A DNA stretch of 64,000 nucleotides from Pseudoxanthomonas sp. F37 (GCF_022965755.1 NZ_CP095187.1:558001-622000), one strand, 5' to 3'. Counted from the stretch's first letter, positions 9,095 to 18,171 are shown. Notes: generated by a model not told the origin, from the letters alone. Made by a program: numbers and translations.

Positions 9095-10593
9095 CGCGGC
9101 CGATGGATGTCGTGCGGCGCGGGGCGCGGCTGCAGGCGCCGCGCGTGATCAGCGCCCAGGGCACGCTGGACGATGCCGCGCTGGCGGCGCGGATCGACGC
9201 GCTGGTGGCGTGGCTGGCCAGGACCGGCATCCGCCGCGTCGCCAGCCGCCTGGACAACGGACCCAGCTGGTTCGTGCTGGATCTTGCCCTGCGCGAGATC
9301 GGTGGCGTGCATGTGCCGCTGCCGGTGTTCTTCTCCGAAGCGCAGGTGCGGCATGCGCTGGCGAACAGCGGCGCGCAGTGCGTGGTGACGGCGCGCGAGG
9401 ACGCCATGCCGCCGGGTGTAGAAGCGCTCACCGGGTTCCTCGACGGCGAGCGGCTGGCGTGCTGGCGCACCCCGGCGGACGATGTGGCGGGGCCGCCGTT
9501 GCCGCATCGCACGGCCTGCATCACCTATACCTCGGGCACCACGGGACGCCCGCGCGGGGTATGCCTGGATGCGGAAACGCTGTTCACCGTGGCAGGCTCG
9601 CTGGTCCAGGCCGCGTCGGCCGTGGCGCCGCGCCGGCACCTGTGCCTGATGCCGCTGGCGACGCTGCTGGAGAACGTGGCGGGCCTGTACGCGACGCTGC
9701 TGGCGGATGCGGAAATCGCGCTGCCGTCGCTGTCGGAGATCGGCTATACCGGCGCCACCGGCCTGGACGTGCCCACGCTGCTGCGTTGCCTGCACCGTTA
9801 CCAGCCGGAGAGCGTGATCCTGGTGCCGCAGCTGTTGCTGGCGCTGGTGATGGCGGCCGAGCAGGGTGCGCCGCTGCCCACCTCGCTGCGCTACATCGCC
9901 GTCGGCGGCGGCCGCGTGGGGCCGGGCCTGCTGCAGCGCGCGCGCGCGCTCGGGCTGCCGGTCTTCGAAGGCTACGGCCTGACCGAATGCGGCTCGGTGG
10001 TGTGCCTGAACCGCCCGGAGGCCATGCGCGATGGCAGCGTGGGCCGTCCGCTGCCGCACGCGCGCGTGTCCATCGTGGAGGGCGAGATCTGCGTCGACGG
10101 CGCTCGCGCGCTCGCCTACCTCGGCGGCGATCCGCTGCCGGAGGGGCCGGTGCGCACGGGCGACCTGGGGTACCAGGACGAGGACGGCTTCGTACACATC
10201 ACCGGGCGCCGCAAGAACGTCTTCATCACCGCGTTCGGCCGCAACGTCTCGCCCGAGTGGGTCGAAAGCGAACTGCTGGCGCATCCGGCCATCGCCCAGG
10301 CCGTGGTCTGGGGCGAGGCCCAGGCCGACAACGTGGCCGTCGTCGTGCCGCGCCGCCCGGACCTGGACGATGCGCGCATCGGGCGTGCCCTGGCCGATGT
10401 CAACGCGGGCCTGCCCGACTACGCACGCGTGGCCCGGTTCGTGCGCGCGGAGGCGCCATTCACCGTCGACGCCGGCCTGGCCACCGCGAACGGCCGCCCG
10501 CGCCGCGACGCCATCCTCCGCCGCTACCAGGCCGACGTCGATGCCTGCTACCGCCGCCCCCCGAACGTATCCCCCTCCGGAGTTGCCGCATGA
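9091..10593 (+). CDS. AMP-dependent acyl-adenylating enzyme
   Basis: Member of the ANL superfamily (acyl-CoA synthetases, adenylation domains), 500 residues, shorter than typical long-chain acyl-CoA ligases (about 550-600). The P-loop-like A3 motif YTSGTTGRPRG is at 146-156, A5 is GYGLTECGS, and the hinge region is VRTGDLGYQDEDGF...GRRKN. The usual A10 catalytic lysine (NGKxxR) reads NGRPRR here, so the adenylation half-reaction may be altered. It is coupled by ATGA overlaps to the genes on both sides. It probably activates a fatty or other carboxylic acid for the downstream diiron protein and dehydrogenase; the acyl substrate is unknown. Confidence 0.85.
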   Translation: MTRPMDVVRRGARLQAPRVISAQGTLDDAALAARIDALVAWLARTGIRRVASRLDNGPSWFVLDLALREIGGVHVPLPVFFSEAQVRHALANSGAQCVVTAREDAMPPGVEALTGFLDGERLACWRTPADDVAGPPLPHRTACITYTSGTTGRPRGVCLDAETLFTVAGSLVQAASAVAPRRHLCLMPLATLLENVAGLYATLLADAEIALPSLSEIGYTGATGLDVPTLLRCLHRYQPESVILVPQLLLALVMAAEQGAPLPTSLRYIAVGGGRVGPGLLQRARALGLPVFEGYGLTECGSVVCLNRPEAMRDGSVGRPLPHARVSIVEGEICVDGARALAYLGGDPLPEGPVRTGDLGYQDEDGFVHITGRRKNVFITAFGRNVSPEWVESELLAHPAIAQAVVWGEAQADNVAVVVPRRPDLDDARIGRALADVNAGLPDYARVARFVRAEAPFTVDAGLATANGRPRRDAILRRYQADVDACYRRPPNVSPSGVAA

Positions 10594-11264
10594 GTTTCCA
10601 TGATGAACTGGTCGCGCAGACTGCGCGCGAACGCGACGGCCTGCTGTCCATCCCGATCATCCAGTCCGCGCTGGCGGGCAGGATCGCGCGCGAGGACTAC
10701 GTGGCCTTCCTCATCCAGGCCTTCCACCACGTCCGCCATACCGTACCGCTGCTGATGGCCTGCGGGGCGCGGCTGCCGGCCCGGCTGGAGTGGCTGCGCA
10801 CGGCGGTGGGCGAGTACATCGAAGAGGAAATGGGGCACCACGAATGGGTGCTGGACGACATCGCCGCCTGCGGCGAGGACCGTGCCGCCGCCGAGGCGTC
10901 TTCCCCGTCGCTGGCGACCGAGCTGATGGTCAGCTACGCCTACGACACCATCCAGCGCGGCAATCCGGTGGGCTTCTTCGGCATGGTCCTGGTGCTGGAA
11001 GGCACCAGCGTGGCGCTCGCCACGCGCGCCGCCAACACGCTGCAGACCTCGCTGGACCTTCCCCGCAACGCCTTCAGCTACCTGCTCTCGCACGGCGACC
11101 TGGACATCGAGCATGTCGGCTTCTTCAAGCGCCTGATGGACCGCATGGAGGATGAGGGAGACAAGGCCGCCATCGTGCATGCGGCGCGCCGCTTCTACGT
11201 GCTGTACGGCGACATCTTCCGCACGCTGCGCGACGGCGGCGCCCGCCTGGCGGAGGCGGCGTGA
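10590..11264 (+). CDS. Heme-oxygenase-like diiron (HDO/TenA-fold) protein
   Basis: All-helical 224-residue protein of the iron-containing redox enzyme superfamily that includes UndA, CADD and SznF-type oxygenases. Candidate metal ligands are an acidic cluster Glu75-Glu80 followed by His83/His84, Glu137 in LEGTS, and His168-x3-Asp172-x2-His175. The spacing of the last five parallels the CADD ligand pattern as I remember it. Genomes often label such proteins TenA-like, but placement beside an acyl-adenylating enzyme favours oxidation of an acyl substrate over thiamine salvage. ATG overlaps the preceding stop (ATGA) and the stop touches the next ATG. Confidence 0.8.
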   Translation: MSFHDELVAQTARERDGLLSIPIIQSALAGRIAREDYVAFLIQAFHHVRHTVPLLMACGARLPARLEWLRTAVGEYIEEEMGHHEWVLDDIAACGEDRAAAEASSPSLATELMVSYAYDTIQRGNPVGFFGMVLVLEGTSVALATRAANTLQTSLDLPRNAFSYLLSHGDLDIEHVGFFKRLMDRMEDEGDKAAIVHAARRFYVLYGDIFRTLRDGGARLAEAA

Positions 11265-12103
11265 TGGAACTGGCCGGCAGGACGGTGCTGGTGACCGGCG
11301 CCAGCGGCGGCATCGGCGAGCCGCTGTGCGCGGCCCTGATCATCGCGGGTGCGCGCGTGCTGGCGGTGGGCCGCGACGAAGGCAGGCTGCGCCGGCTCGC
11401 CCAGCCCCTGCCCGCGGGCGCGCTGTCGTGGGTGGCGGCCGATGTCGCCACCGAGGAAGGACGCGCGCAGGTGGTGCGCGCCGCGGCCGCGGCCGACCCC
11501 ACGCCCTCGGTGCTGGTGCTGGCGCACGCCCAGGGCGCATTCGGCCTGTTCGCCGACCAGTCCCCCGAGGACATGGCCCGGCTGGTGCAGACCAACCTGG
11601 TGGCGCCCATGCTGCTGGTGCACGCGCTGCTGCCGGTGCTGGGCACGCACGCGCCGGCGTCGGTGGTCGTGGTGGGCTCGACCTTCGGCAGCCTGGCGTT
11701 TCCCGGCTTCGCCGCCTACAGCGCCAGCAAGTCGGGCCTGCGCGGACTGACCGAAGCGCTGGCACGGGAATACGCCGACACGCCGCTGCGCTTCCAGTAC
11801 CTGTCGCCCCGCGCCACGCGCACGCCCTTCAACACGCCGGCCGTCGATGCCCTGAACGCCGAACTGAAGACCGCCAGCGATGCGCCCGCCGACGTGGCGC
11901 GCCATCTGGTCCGCGCCATCGAACGCGGCACCGCCCGCATGCAGATCGGCTGGCCGGAGAAGCTGTTCGCCCGCCTCAACGGCCTGCTGCCGGGCCTGGT
12001 CGACCGCAGCCTGCGGTCCCGCCTTCCCGCCGTCCGCAAGCACGCGCGACGGTCACCCCTGTCCACTACGGAGCACGTTCCCCATGAAGCGCACCCGCGG
12101 TAA
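11264..12103 (+). CDS. Short-chain dehydrogenase/reductase (SDR)
   Basis: Classical SDR of 279 residues. The dinucleotide-binding motif TGASGGIG spans residues 11-18; the catalytic triad is Ser139, Tyr152 and Lys156 (YSASK). ATG 11264 shares its A with the stop of the HDO gene; an in-frame GTG three bases earlier is an alternative. The C-terminus is long and basic. The last 20 bp overlap the next gene. It probably reduces or oxidises the product of the preceding ligase and diiron enzymes; the substrate is not predictable. Confidence 0.88.
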   Translation: MELAGRTVLVTGASGGIGEPLCAALIIAGARVLAVGRDEGRLRRLAQPLPAGALSWVAADVATEEGRAQVVRAAAAADPTPSVLVLAHAQGAFGLFADQSPEDMARLVQTNLVAPMLLVHALLPVLGTHAPASVVVVGSTFGSLAFPGFAAYSASKSGLRGLTEALAREYADTPLRFQYLSPRATRTPFNTPAVDALNAELKTASDAPADVARHLVRAIERGTARMQIGWPEKLFARLNGLLPGLVDRSLRSRLPAVRKHARRSPLSTTEHVPHEAHPR

Positions 12104-12749
12104 ATCCATGCTCTTCCCCATCCTGATGTCCACGCTGCTGCTGGTCGGCAAGGCCGTGGCCGGCGAGCCCGCGGCGACCAGCGTCAACCAGGTGCGCGAC
12201 CGCTGGGCGCAGATCAACTACCAGTTGCCCAAGCCGCAGCGGGAAGCGGCGTTCGAAGAACTGCTGCACCAGTCCGAGAAGATCCGCCAGGCCAGTCCGC
12301 GCGATGCCACGGCGCTGATCTGGGAGGGCATCGTGCTGTCCAGCCTGGCCGGCGAGAAGGGCGGCATGGGCGCGCTGGGCCTGGTGAAGCGGGCGCGCGC
12401 GGATTTCGAGGCGGCCATCAAGCTGGATGCGAACGCGCTGGATGGGGCCGCCTATACCAGCCTGGGCGCCCTGTATTACCAGGTGCCCGGCTGGCCGCTG
12501 GGCTTCGGCGACGATGCGGCCGCGCGCACGATGCTGCGCAAGGGGCTGGCCATCGATCCGGACGGCATCGACGCCAACTATTTCTACGCGGACTTCCTGC
12601 GCGACCAGAAGGACTGGGCCGGTGCCCGCACGGCCTTCCAGAAGGCGCTGGCGGCACCCGCGCGCCCCGGCCGCGACGTGGCCGATGCAGGCCGTCGCCA
12701 GGAGGCGCAGGCCAAGCTGAAGGAAGTCGCGGCGCACCTTGCGCACTGA
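12084..12749 (+). CDS. Periplasmic TPR-like helical-repeat protein
   Basis: Protein of 221 residues with a cleavable signal peptide (about residues 1-26, ending AVAG) followed by helical repeats. Around residues 75-190 the pattern ARADFEAAIKLDANALDG / YTSLGALYYQ / LRKGLAIDPDGIDANYFYADFL / ARTAFQKALAAP resembles tetratricopeptide repeats. It overlaps the SDR gene by 20 bp and precedes the response regulator gene by 24 bp, so it belongs to the same transcription unit. It may be a periplasmic scaffold or sensor partner; no enzymatic motif is seen. Confidence 0.7.
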   Translation: MKRTRGKSMLFPILMSTLLLVGKAVAGEPAATSVNQVRDRWAQINYQLPKPQREAAFEELLHQSEKIRQASPRDATALIWEGIVLSSLAGEKGGMGALGLVKRARADFEAAIKLDANALDGAAYTSLGALYYQVPGWPLGFGDDAAARTMLRKGLAIDPDGIDANYFYADFLRDQKDWAGARTAFQKALAAPARPGRDVADAGRRQEAQAKLKEVAAHLAH

Positions 12750-12773
12750 GGAGACGGCCACCAGACTGGCTGC

Positions 12774-13448
12774 ATGCGCATCCTGCTGGTGGAAGACGAT
12801 CTGTCGCTGGGCGAAGGCATCCGTACCGCGCTGCGGCGTGGCGCCTTCGCCGTCGACTGGGTGCAGGACGGGGCCAGCGGGCTGCTGGCCCTGCGTGGCG
12901 GCGGTTTCGACCTGGTCGTGCTGGACCTGGGGTTGCCGCGGATGGACGGCATCGAGGTGATCCGCCAGCTGCGCGCCACCGGCGATCCCGTGCCGGTCCT
13001 GGTGCTGAGCGCGCGCGAGCGCCCGGCCGACCGCACTCTCGGCCTGGACGTGGGCGCGGACGATTACCTGGGCAAGCCCTTCGATACCGCCGAACTGCTG
13101 GCGCGCGTGCGTGCGCTGATCCGGCGCAGCGCCGGCCGCGCCAATCCCACGCTGGAGTCGGGCCCGCTGCGGCTGGATCCGGCCACGCTCACCGCCACCT
13201 GGAAAGGGCGGCCCGTGGACCTGACCCGCCGCGAGTTCGCGCTGCTGCGCGTGCTGATGGAGCAGCGCGGTCGTCCGATGGCGCGCGATGCGATCCAGCG
13301 GCACCTGTACGGCTGGGATGCGGACGTGGCCAGCAACGCCGTCGATGTGCATGTCCACCAGCTCCGCCGCAAGCTGGAGCCCGGCATCATCCGCACCGTG
13401 CGCGGACTGGGCTATGCCCTGGGCGATGCCGTCGGGGATGCCCCATGA
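12774..13448 (+). CDS. OmpR-family response regulator (QseB/PmrA-like)
   Basis: Two-domain regulator of 224 residues: receiver domain (1-115) with acidic pocket Asp8/Asp9, phospho-acceptor Asp51 and Lys in GKPFD; winged-helix DNA-binding domain (about 125-220) with SNAVDVHVHQLRRKL and VRGLGYALG. The stop overlaps the start of its sensor kinase (ATGA). Being the sixth gene in the run, it probably controls the upstream enzymes, perhaps through the palindrome before the first gene. Confidence 0.93.
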   Translation: MRILLVEDDLSLGEGIRTALRRGAFAVDWVQDGASGLLALRGGGFDLVVLDLGLPRMDGIEVIRQLRATGDPVPVLVLSARERPADRTLGLDVGADDYLGKPFDTAELLARVRALIRRSAGRANPTLESGPLRLDPATLTATWKGRPVDLTRREFALLRVLMEQRGRPMARDAIQRHLYGWDADVASNAVDVHVHQLRRKLEPGIIRTVRGLGYALGDAVGDAP

Positions 13449-14833
13449 GGTCGATGCGCGCCACCCTGCTGTGGCTGTTGCTGGGCACGCTGGCGGTGGT
13501 GATGGCGGCGGCGGGCCTGCTCAGTTACCGGGCCGGGCTGCAGGAAGCCGGCGAGATGTTCGACGCCCGCCTGGTGCAGTCCACGCGCGTGCTGGTCAGC
13601 CTGGTCGACGAGCCGCTCAGCGAACTCAATGCCTATCCCGGCGAACCCATCGTGCTGCGCGGCTGGCATGGGCAGGCGCATGGCGTGGGCGAGGCGCTGG
13701 CGTTCAACGACGGGCATGCGTACGAGAACAAGCTGGCCTTCCAGGTATGGGATGCGCAGGGGCGCCTGCTGCTGCGCTCGGACAGCGCGCCCGAGCAGCC
13801 GCTGGCGCAGCGCAGGGCGGGTTACGAGGACGTGGAGATCGATGGTGCCCGCTGGCGTTCCTTCACGCTGCAGTCGCCGAAGGGCCGCTGGTTCCAGTCC
13901 GCCGAACTGGCCGACATCCGCCAGGAACTGGCCGGGGACATCGCCGGCGGCACGCTGCTGCCGCTGCTGCTGTCGCTGCCGCTGATCGCCCTGCTGGTCT
14001 GGTGGAGCGTCGCACTGGCCACGCGCTCGCTGCGGCGCATGTCGCACGAGATCGGCCAGCGCGATCCCGAGCGGATGACGCCGCTGGATCCGGCCCAGGT
14101 GCCGCAGGAAGCGCGCGGCCTGGCCGAAGCGATCAACGGCCTGCTGCAGCGGCTGGATGCCGCACTGGCGCGTGAGCGCAACTTCGTGGCCGATGCTGCG
14201 CACGAGCTGCGCACGCCGATCAGCGCGCTGAAGGTGCATGCCGACAACGCGTGCCATGCCGGCGACGACGGCGAACGCCAGGCCTCGCTGCAGCTGCTGG
14301 ACGCCAGCGTGCAGCGCGTCGAACGCCTGGTGGCGCAGCTGCTGTCGTTGAGCCGCGCGGAAAGCACGGGGCGCGTGGTGGCGCGTGCGCGCCTGGACCT
14401 GGCCGCGCTGGCCGGCATCGAGATCGACGCCGCCCGGCCGCTGCTCGATGCACGGGGGCAGACCTTGCGCCTGGACCTGCAGCCGGTGCTGGTGTCGGGC
14501 GACGAAATCGCGCTGGGCCTGCTGGTGCGCAACCTGGTGGAGAACGCAGCGCGCTATGCGCCGGCCGGCGCCACCGTGCAGGTGCGCACGTGGAAGGCCG
14601 ATGGCCGCGCCTTCCTGGCGGTGGACGACAGTGGCCCCGGCATTCCCGACGACGAACGCGAGCGCGTGTTCGATCGCTTCTACCGCCGGCTGGGCAGTCG
14701 CCACGAGGGCAGCGGGCTGGGCCTGGCGATCGTGAAGGAAGTGGTCACGGCGCATGCCGGCACCATCCGGCTGGCGCAGTCGTCGCAATGGGGCGGTCTG
14801 TCGGTGTCGGTGGAGCTGCCCTGCCTGGCGTGA
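13445..14833 (+). CDS. Sensor histidine kinase (QseC/PmrB/TctE-like)
   Basis: Inner-membrane kinase of 462 residues. TM1 is about 8-28; a periplasmic sensor region of the 2CSK_N type spans 30-165, and TM2 is about 169-190. A HAMP-like linker follows, then the DHp domain with His253 in AAHELRTPIS and an HATPase domain with NLVENAARYAP, DDSGPGIPDD and GSGLGLAIV. All catalytic boxes are intact. It is cognate to the preceding response regulator by ATGA overlap. The ligand is unknown; related sensors respond to cations, peptides or carboxylates. Confidence 0.93.
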   Translation: MRSMRATLLWLLLGTLAVVMAAAGLLSYRAGLQEAGEMFDARLVQSTRVLVSLVDEPLSELNAYPGEPIVLRGWHGQAHGVGEALAFNDGHAYENKLAFQVWDAQGRLLLRSDSAPEQPLAQRRAGYEDVEIDGARWRSFTLQSPKGRWFQSAELADIRQELAGDIAGGTLLPLLLSLPLIALLVWWSVALATRSLRRMSHEIGQRDPERMTPLDPAQVPQEARGLAEAINGLLQRLDAALARERNFVADAAHELRTPISALKVHADNACHAGDDGERQASLQLLDASVQRVERLVAQLLSLSRAESTGRVVARARLDLAALAGIEIDAARPLLDARGQTLRLDLQPVLVSGDEIALGLLVRNLVENAARYAPAGATVQVRTWKADGRAFLAVDDSGPGIPDDERERVFDRFYRRLGSRHEGSGLGLAIVKEVVTAHAGTIRLAQSSQWGGLSVSVELPCLA

Positions 14834-14849
14834 GCGCGCGCGGCGCGCC

Positions 14850-15089
14850 CTAGCCGCTGCATCCGCCGCAGCACACCGACGGCAGGCGTTCGATGGCGTC
14901 GGGCGCCAGCCGGTGGCCGGCCTGGGCGAAGACAAGCATCAGTTCCACCGCGAGCGCGCTGGTCGAGCAGCGGAGCGAGCCGGACGCGGCGTCGCGGTCG
15001 AGCAGGGCGGCGGGATCGAGATCGAGCAGCTGCCGTTCGATCGCAGCCAGGTCGGCTGGCGCATCGTCCAGGCGGATGACGTATTCCAT
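14850..15089 (-). CDS. Small HMA-like protein with C-terminal CCGGC motif
   Basis: Protein of 79 residues with the beta-alpha-beta-beta-alpha-beta rhythm of heavy-metal-associated domains but without the loop CxxC; instead it ends SVCCGGCSG. It resembles the 81-residue protein at 23897-24142 (shared xxDPxAxxxxxxGxL core and CCGGCS end). It is the last gene of the nirK-nirV-sco-azurin run, 52 bp after azurin, so a role in copper or iron-sulfur handling during denitrification is plausible. I do not recognise a named family. Confidence 0.65.
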   Translation of the reverse strand: MEYVIRLDDAPADLAAIERQLLDLDPAALLDRDAASGSLRCSTSALAVELMLVFAQAGHRLAPDAIERLPSVCCGGCSG

Positions 15090-15141
15090 GCGCGGGCTCC
15101 GTAACGCGCTGCGCCGCCCGGAGACGGCGCAGCGAGGGGTG

Positions 15142-15597
15142 CTACTTGGTGACGACCAGCTTGCCCTTCATCAGCGTGGAGTGGCCGGGGAAGCTGCAGA
15201 AGAAGCTGTAGTCGCCGCCGGCGGTCAGCTTTTTGCCGGGAAAGGTGATCTTCGTCTTCTGCCCGCCGCCGATCAGCGCGGTATGCGCGATCACGCGCGC
15301 GTCGCCGGCCGGGACGTAGGCGCCCGCCGCGCCGGCCTTCATGCCGTCGCGCGCCACGCCTGCCAGGTCGGCGGTCTTGGACACCACCACGTTGTGGCCC
15401 ATCGCCGCGGCCGGCAGCTTGCCGCTGTGGGTCAGCTCGAGGGTGATGGTGGCGCAGCTGGCGGAGACGGTGGCCTCCTTCAGGTCGAACTTCATGGCGT
15501 CGTCGCCTTTCAGGCTGACAGTGCAGTTGCCGGCGGCCTGGGCCATGCCGGCGGCGCCGAACAGGGCCAGGGCAAGCAGAGTGTGGGAGAGTTTCAT
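15142..15597 (-). CDS. azu: Azurin
   Basis: Periplasmic type 1 blue copper electron carrier, 151-residue precursor with signal peptide ending AQA (about residue 21). Copper ligands are His68 (GHN), Cys134, His139 and Met143 in the C-x4-H-x3-M loop; Cys25 and Cys48 form the usual disulfide. ATG 15597 was chosen because it begins the signal peptide; a longer open frame upstream has no support. It is encoded behind nirK, nirV and sco and probably donates electrons to NirK. Confidence 0.95.
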   Translation of the reverse strand: MKLSHTLLALALFGAAGMAQAAGNCTVSLKGDDAMKFDLKEATVSASCATITLELTHSGKLPAAAMGHNVVVSKTADLAGVARDGMKAGAAGAYVPAGDARVIAHTALIGGGQKTKITFPGKKLTAGGDYSFFCSFPGHSTLMKGKLVVTK

Positions 15598-15646
15598 CGT
15601 ATGACTCCGTCGTTCATCGGGTTTGGGTGGGTGTGGGGCCATGACA

Positions 15647-16210
15647 TCACGGCCCGGCGAGCAGCGCCTTGACCTGGGTCAGGAACTGCGGATCGGCGGC
15701 CGCGCCGGTCACCTCGCTGCGCGCACGCACGCGGCCGTCGGCATCCAGCAGCACCAGCACGCTGGTGTGGTTGATGCTGCCGTCGTCGCGGAACCGGTAG
15801 CGCACGTCCAGTACGCTGGCGATGGCGCGCACGTCGTCGGTCGCGGGGGTGAGGAACCGCCAGCCTTCCGGCACGCGGTGGCGCTGGGCGACGTCCTGCA
15901 TCGCGGCCGGGGTGTCGCGTGCCGGGTCCAGGCTGACCATGACCACGCCCAGGCGCCGGCGCTCGGCGGGCGACAGCTGCTTCTGCACGCTCTTGGCGTT
16001 CTCGATGATCAGCGGGCACATCAGGTGGCAGTTCGTATAGAACATCGACACCAGCCGGGGCTGACCGCGCAGCGAGGACCAGGCCACCGGTTGTCCGTCG
16101 GCGGCCTGCGTGCCCGCCTGCAGGTGGTAGACCGAATCGCCGGGCAGCGGCTGCGCGTGCAGCGGCGCGGCGAGTACCAGCAGGGAAAGGAACAGGGATG
16201 CGATCTTCAT
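15647..16210 (-). CDS. SCO1/SenC family copper chaperone
   Basis: Periplasmic thioredoxin-like copper chaperone, 187 residues, signal peptide about 1-19. Copper ligands are the CHLMC pair (Cys61, Cys65) and the distal His in SINHTSV. In this position it probably metallates NirK or azurin rather than a cytochrome oxidase. Its start overlaps the nirV stop (ATGA). Confidence 0.9.
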   Translation of the reverse strand: MKIASLFLSLLVLAAPLHAQPLPGDSVYHLQAGTQAADGQPVAWSSLRGQPRLVSMFYTNCHLMCPLIIENAKSVQKQLSPAERRRLGVVMVSLDPARDTPAAMQDVAQRHRVPEGWRFLTPATDDVRAIASVLDVRYRFRDDGSINHTSVLVLLDADGRVRARSEVTGAAADPQFLTQVKALLAGP

Positions 16211-16989
16211 GGCGTGCTCCTGGCACAGCGGAAACCGAGGTTGCCCAGCGTGGCGTCGGGTTGCAGCGCGGACAGCAGCACGAAGCGCTTGACCACGCCA
16301 TAGTCGCCGGGATCGTTGAAGCTCATGGCGGTGGCGCCGCAGTAGCGCAGCGCGTCGCCATCCTGCTGGCCGCGACGGTCGCCGTCGCCCAGCAGGGAGG
16401 CGACATCCTCGCTCCACTCCCAGTGCGCGCCGTGCAGGCCATGGATGCCGTAGGCATTGGCCGGTGCGCCGGCCGCGGCATCGATGGCATGCGGCGTACC
16501 GTCGTTGACCTGGCGCATCCGCCACGCACCATCGGCGCGGGCATCGCGGCGCGTGGCGTCGGCGGCCGCCGCGTATTCCCATTCGACGAAGCGCGGCAGC
16601 CGCGCCTGCTGCGCGCGGCAGTAGGCATCGGCGGCATACCAGTTGACGTGCACGACCGGCGCATCCGGATCCAGCGCCGGCCCCGGTGCGTCGGCCGTGG
16701 CCCAGTGCCCCAGGTAGCCCGGGCTGGCGAACACGGCGGGAATGCGGTCGCGTCGCCACTGCGGCTGGCGCGCGAGGAATCCGGCGAAATCGCGATTGCT
16801 GACGGGCCGCGCCATCAGCGAGAACGAGGCCACCCGCACCACGCGGGTGTCCTCTTCGAAGCGCACGGACGAACGGAAGTCGCCGCCCTCGATGCGCCGG
16901 TATCCGCTGTCCGCGTCGCCGGCGACGGCGAACGCCGATGCCAGCGCGAGCAGCAGGAACGTGGCGGTCGAAGGCGGCGTCCGTTTCAT
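16207..16989 (-). CDS. nirV: NirV-like FGE-sulfatase family protein
   Basis: Exported 260-residue protein of the formylglycine-generating-enzyme/SUMF1 fold, signal peptide about 1-23. Family segments are GGDFRSS, RPVSNRDFAGFL, PVVHVNWYAADAYC, RLPRFVEWEYAAA, YGIHGLHGAHWEWSED and GNLGFRC. The paired active-site cysteines of true FGEs are not evident. Proteins of this type next to nirK are called NirV; the function is not firmly established. It is 7 bp downstream of nirK and coupled to sco. Confidence 0.82.
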   Translation of the reverse strand: MKRTPPSTATFLLLALASAFAVAGDADSGYRRIEGGDFRSSVRFEEDTRVVRVASFSLMARPVSNRDFAGFLARQPQWRRDRIPAVFASPGYLGHWATADAPGPALDPDAPVVHVNWYAADAYCRAQQARLPRFVEWEYAAAADATRRDARADGAWRMRQVNDGTPHAIDAAAGAPANAYGIHGLHGAHWEWSEDVASLLGDGDRRGQQDGDALRYCGATAMSFNDPGDYGVVKRFVLLSALQPDATLGNLGFRCARSTP

Positions 16990-16996
16990 CCGATCC

Positions 16997-18055
16997 TCAC
17001 TTGCCGGCCGCCGGCTTGGCTTCCGGGTACTCGATGTCGTGCTGCTGGCCGGTGTAGATGTCGGGGTTCTTCTGTCCCTCCACCTTCAGGATGCCCAGCG
17101 AGCCCTTGTGGAACGTGCGGAAGATGCTGTGGTCCACCAGCACGAAGTTGCCCGGCACGTCCGCCTTGAACTCGACCATGGCCGAACCGCCGGCCGGGAT
17201 CAGCGTGGTCTGCACGTTCTCCTGGTACTTGCTGCCGCCTTCGGTGTAGACCTTGTCGAAGATCTCGCCGATCACGTGGAAGCTGGACACCAGGTTGGGG
17301 CCGCCGTTGCCGACGAACATGCGGATGGTCTCGCCCGCCTTCGCCGTCAACGCGTTGTCGCCCTGCAGCGCGTCCACCGAGCCGTTGAACACCACGTAGG
17401 TCGGATGTTCGTCGATCGCCTTCTCCAGGCTGAAGGGCTGCAGGCCGGGTTCGCCATACGCGCCTTCGGTGTAGAAGTCGCCCTGCACCACGTAGAACTC
17501 CTTGTCCACCGGCGGCAGGCCCTCTTCCGGCTCCACCAGGATCAGGCCGTACATGCCGTTGGCGATGTGCATGCCGACCGGCGCCATCGCGCAGTGGTAG
17601 ATGTACAGGCCGGGGTTCAGCGCCTTGAACGAGAACTGCGTTTCATGGCCCGGCAGGGTGAACGTGGCCTCGGCGCCGCCGCCCTGGCCGGTGACGGCGT
17701 GCAGGTCGATGTTGTGCGACATGTGCGAGTCGTGGCGGTTCTTCAGCTTGAACTCCACCGTGTCGCCCTTGCGCACGCGGATGAAGCTGCCCGGCACGGT
17801 GCCGCCGAAGGTCCAGAAGTTGTAGGTCACGCCATCGGCCATGCGCATGTCCTTCTCGATCATCTCCAGGTCGACGACGACATGGGCCGGTGTCTTGCGC
17901 GTGATCGGCGGGGGCACCATCGGCGGTGCCGTCATCACGGCGTGGATGGTTTCTCCGGCCGGCGTGATGCGACCGCCCTGTTCGCCGGCGAAGGCGGGGG
18001 CAGCCGACAGTGCGGCGAGTGCGCAGGCGAGCAGGGAGGGGTACAGGCGTTTCAT
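16997..18055 (-). CDS. nirK: Copper-containing nitrite reductase
   Basis: Periplasmic trimeric enzyme reducing nitrite to NO. The 352-residue precursor has a signal peptide ending AFA (about residue 23) and two cupredoxin domains. Type 1 copper ligands are His114, Cys155, His163 and Met168; type 2 ligands are His119, His154 and the C-terminal-domain His in [10 protein letters not shown]. The catalytic Asp is Asp117 (HNIDLH). A GAGGAA Shine-Dalgarno precedes ATG. A perfect FNR box (18122-18135) lies 73 bp upstream. Confidence 0.97.
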   Translation of the reverse strand: MKRLYPSLLACALAALSAAPAFAGEQGGRITPAGETIHAVMTAPPMVPPPITRKTPAHVVVDLEMIEKDMRMADGVTYNFWTFGGTVPGSFIRVRKGDTVEFKLKNRHDSHMSHNIDLHAVTGQGGGAEATFTLPGHETQFSFKALNPGLYIYHCAMAPVGMHIANGMYGLILVEPEEGLPPVDKEFYVVQGDFYTEGAYGEPGLQPFSLEKAIDEHPTYVVFNGSVDALQGDNALTAKAGETIRMFVGNGGPNLVSSFHVIGEIFDKVYTEGGSKYQENVQTTLIPAGGSAMVEFKADVPGNFVLVDHSIFRTFHKGSLGILKVEGQKNPDIYTGQQHDIEYPEAKPAAGK

Positions 18056-18121
18056 GGTGCGTTCCTCGGTCGATCATCGGTGGGTGTGCGGCCATGGTGG
18101 AAATGCACGCGCGGCGCCTCG

Positions 18122-18135
18122 TTGATCTGAATCAA
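18122..18135. promoter_or_regulatory. FNR/DNR box for nirK
   Basis: TTGAT-CTGA-ATCAA is a perfect match to the FNR consensus. Its centre is 73 bp from the nirK ATG and about 142 bp from the oprC-like ATG, so it most likely activates nirK. A Fnr-type regulator with the matching recognition helix is encoded at 29683-30438. Confidence 0.85.
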
Positions 18136-18171
18136 TCGGAAGGGGGCGGACGCACGGATTCGTGCAGGGGC

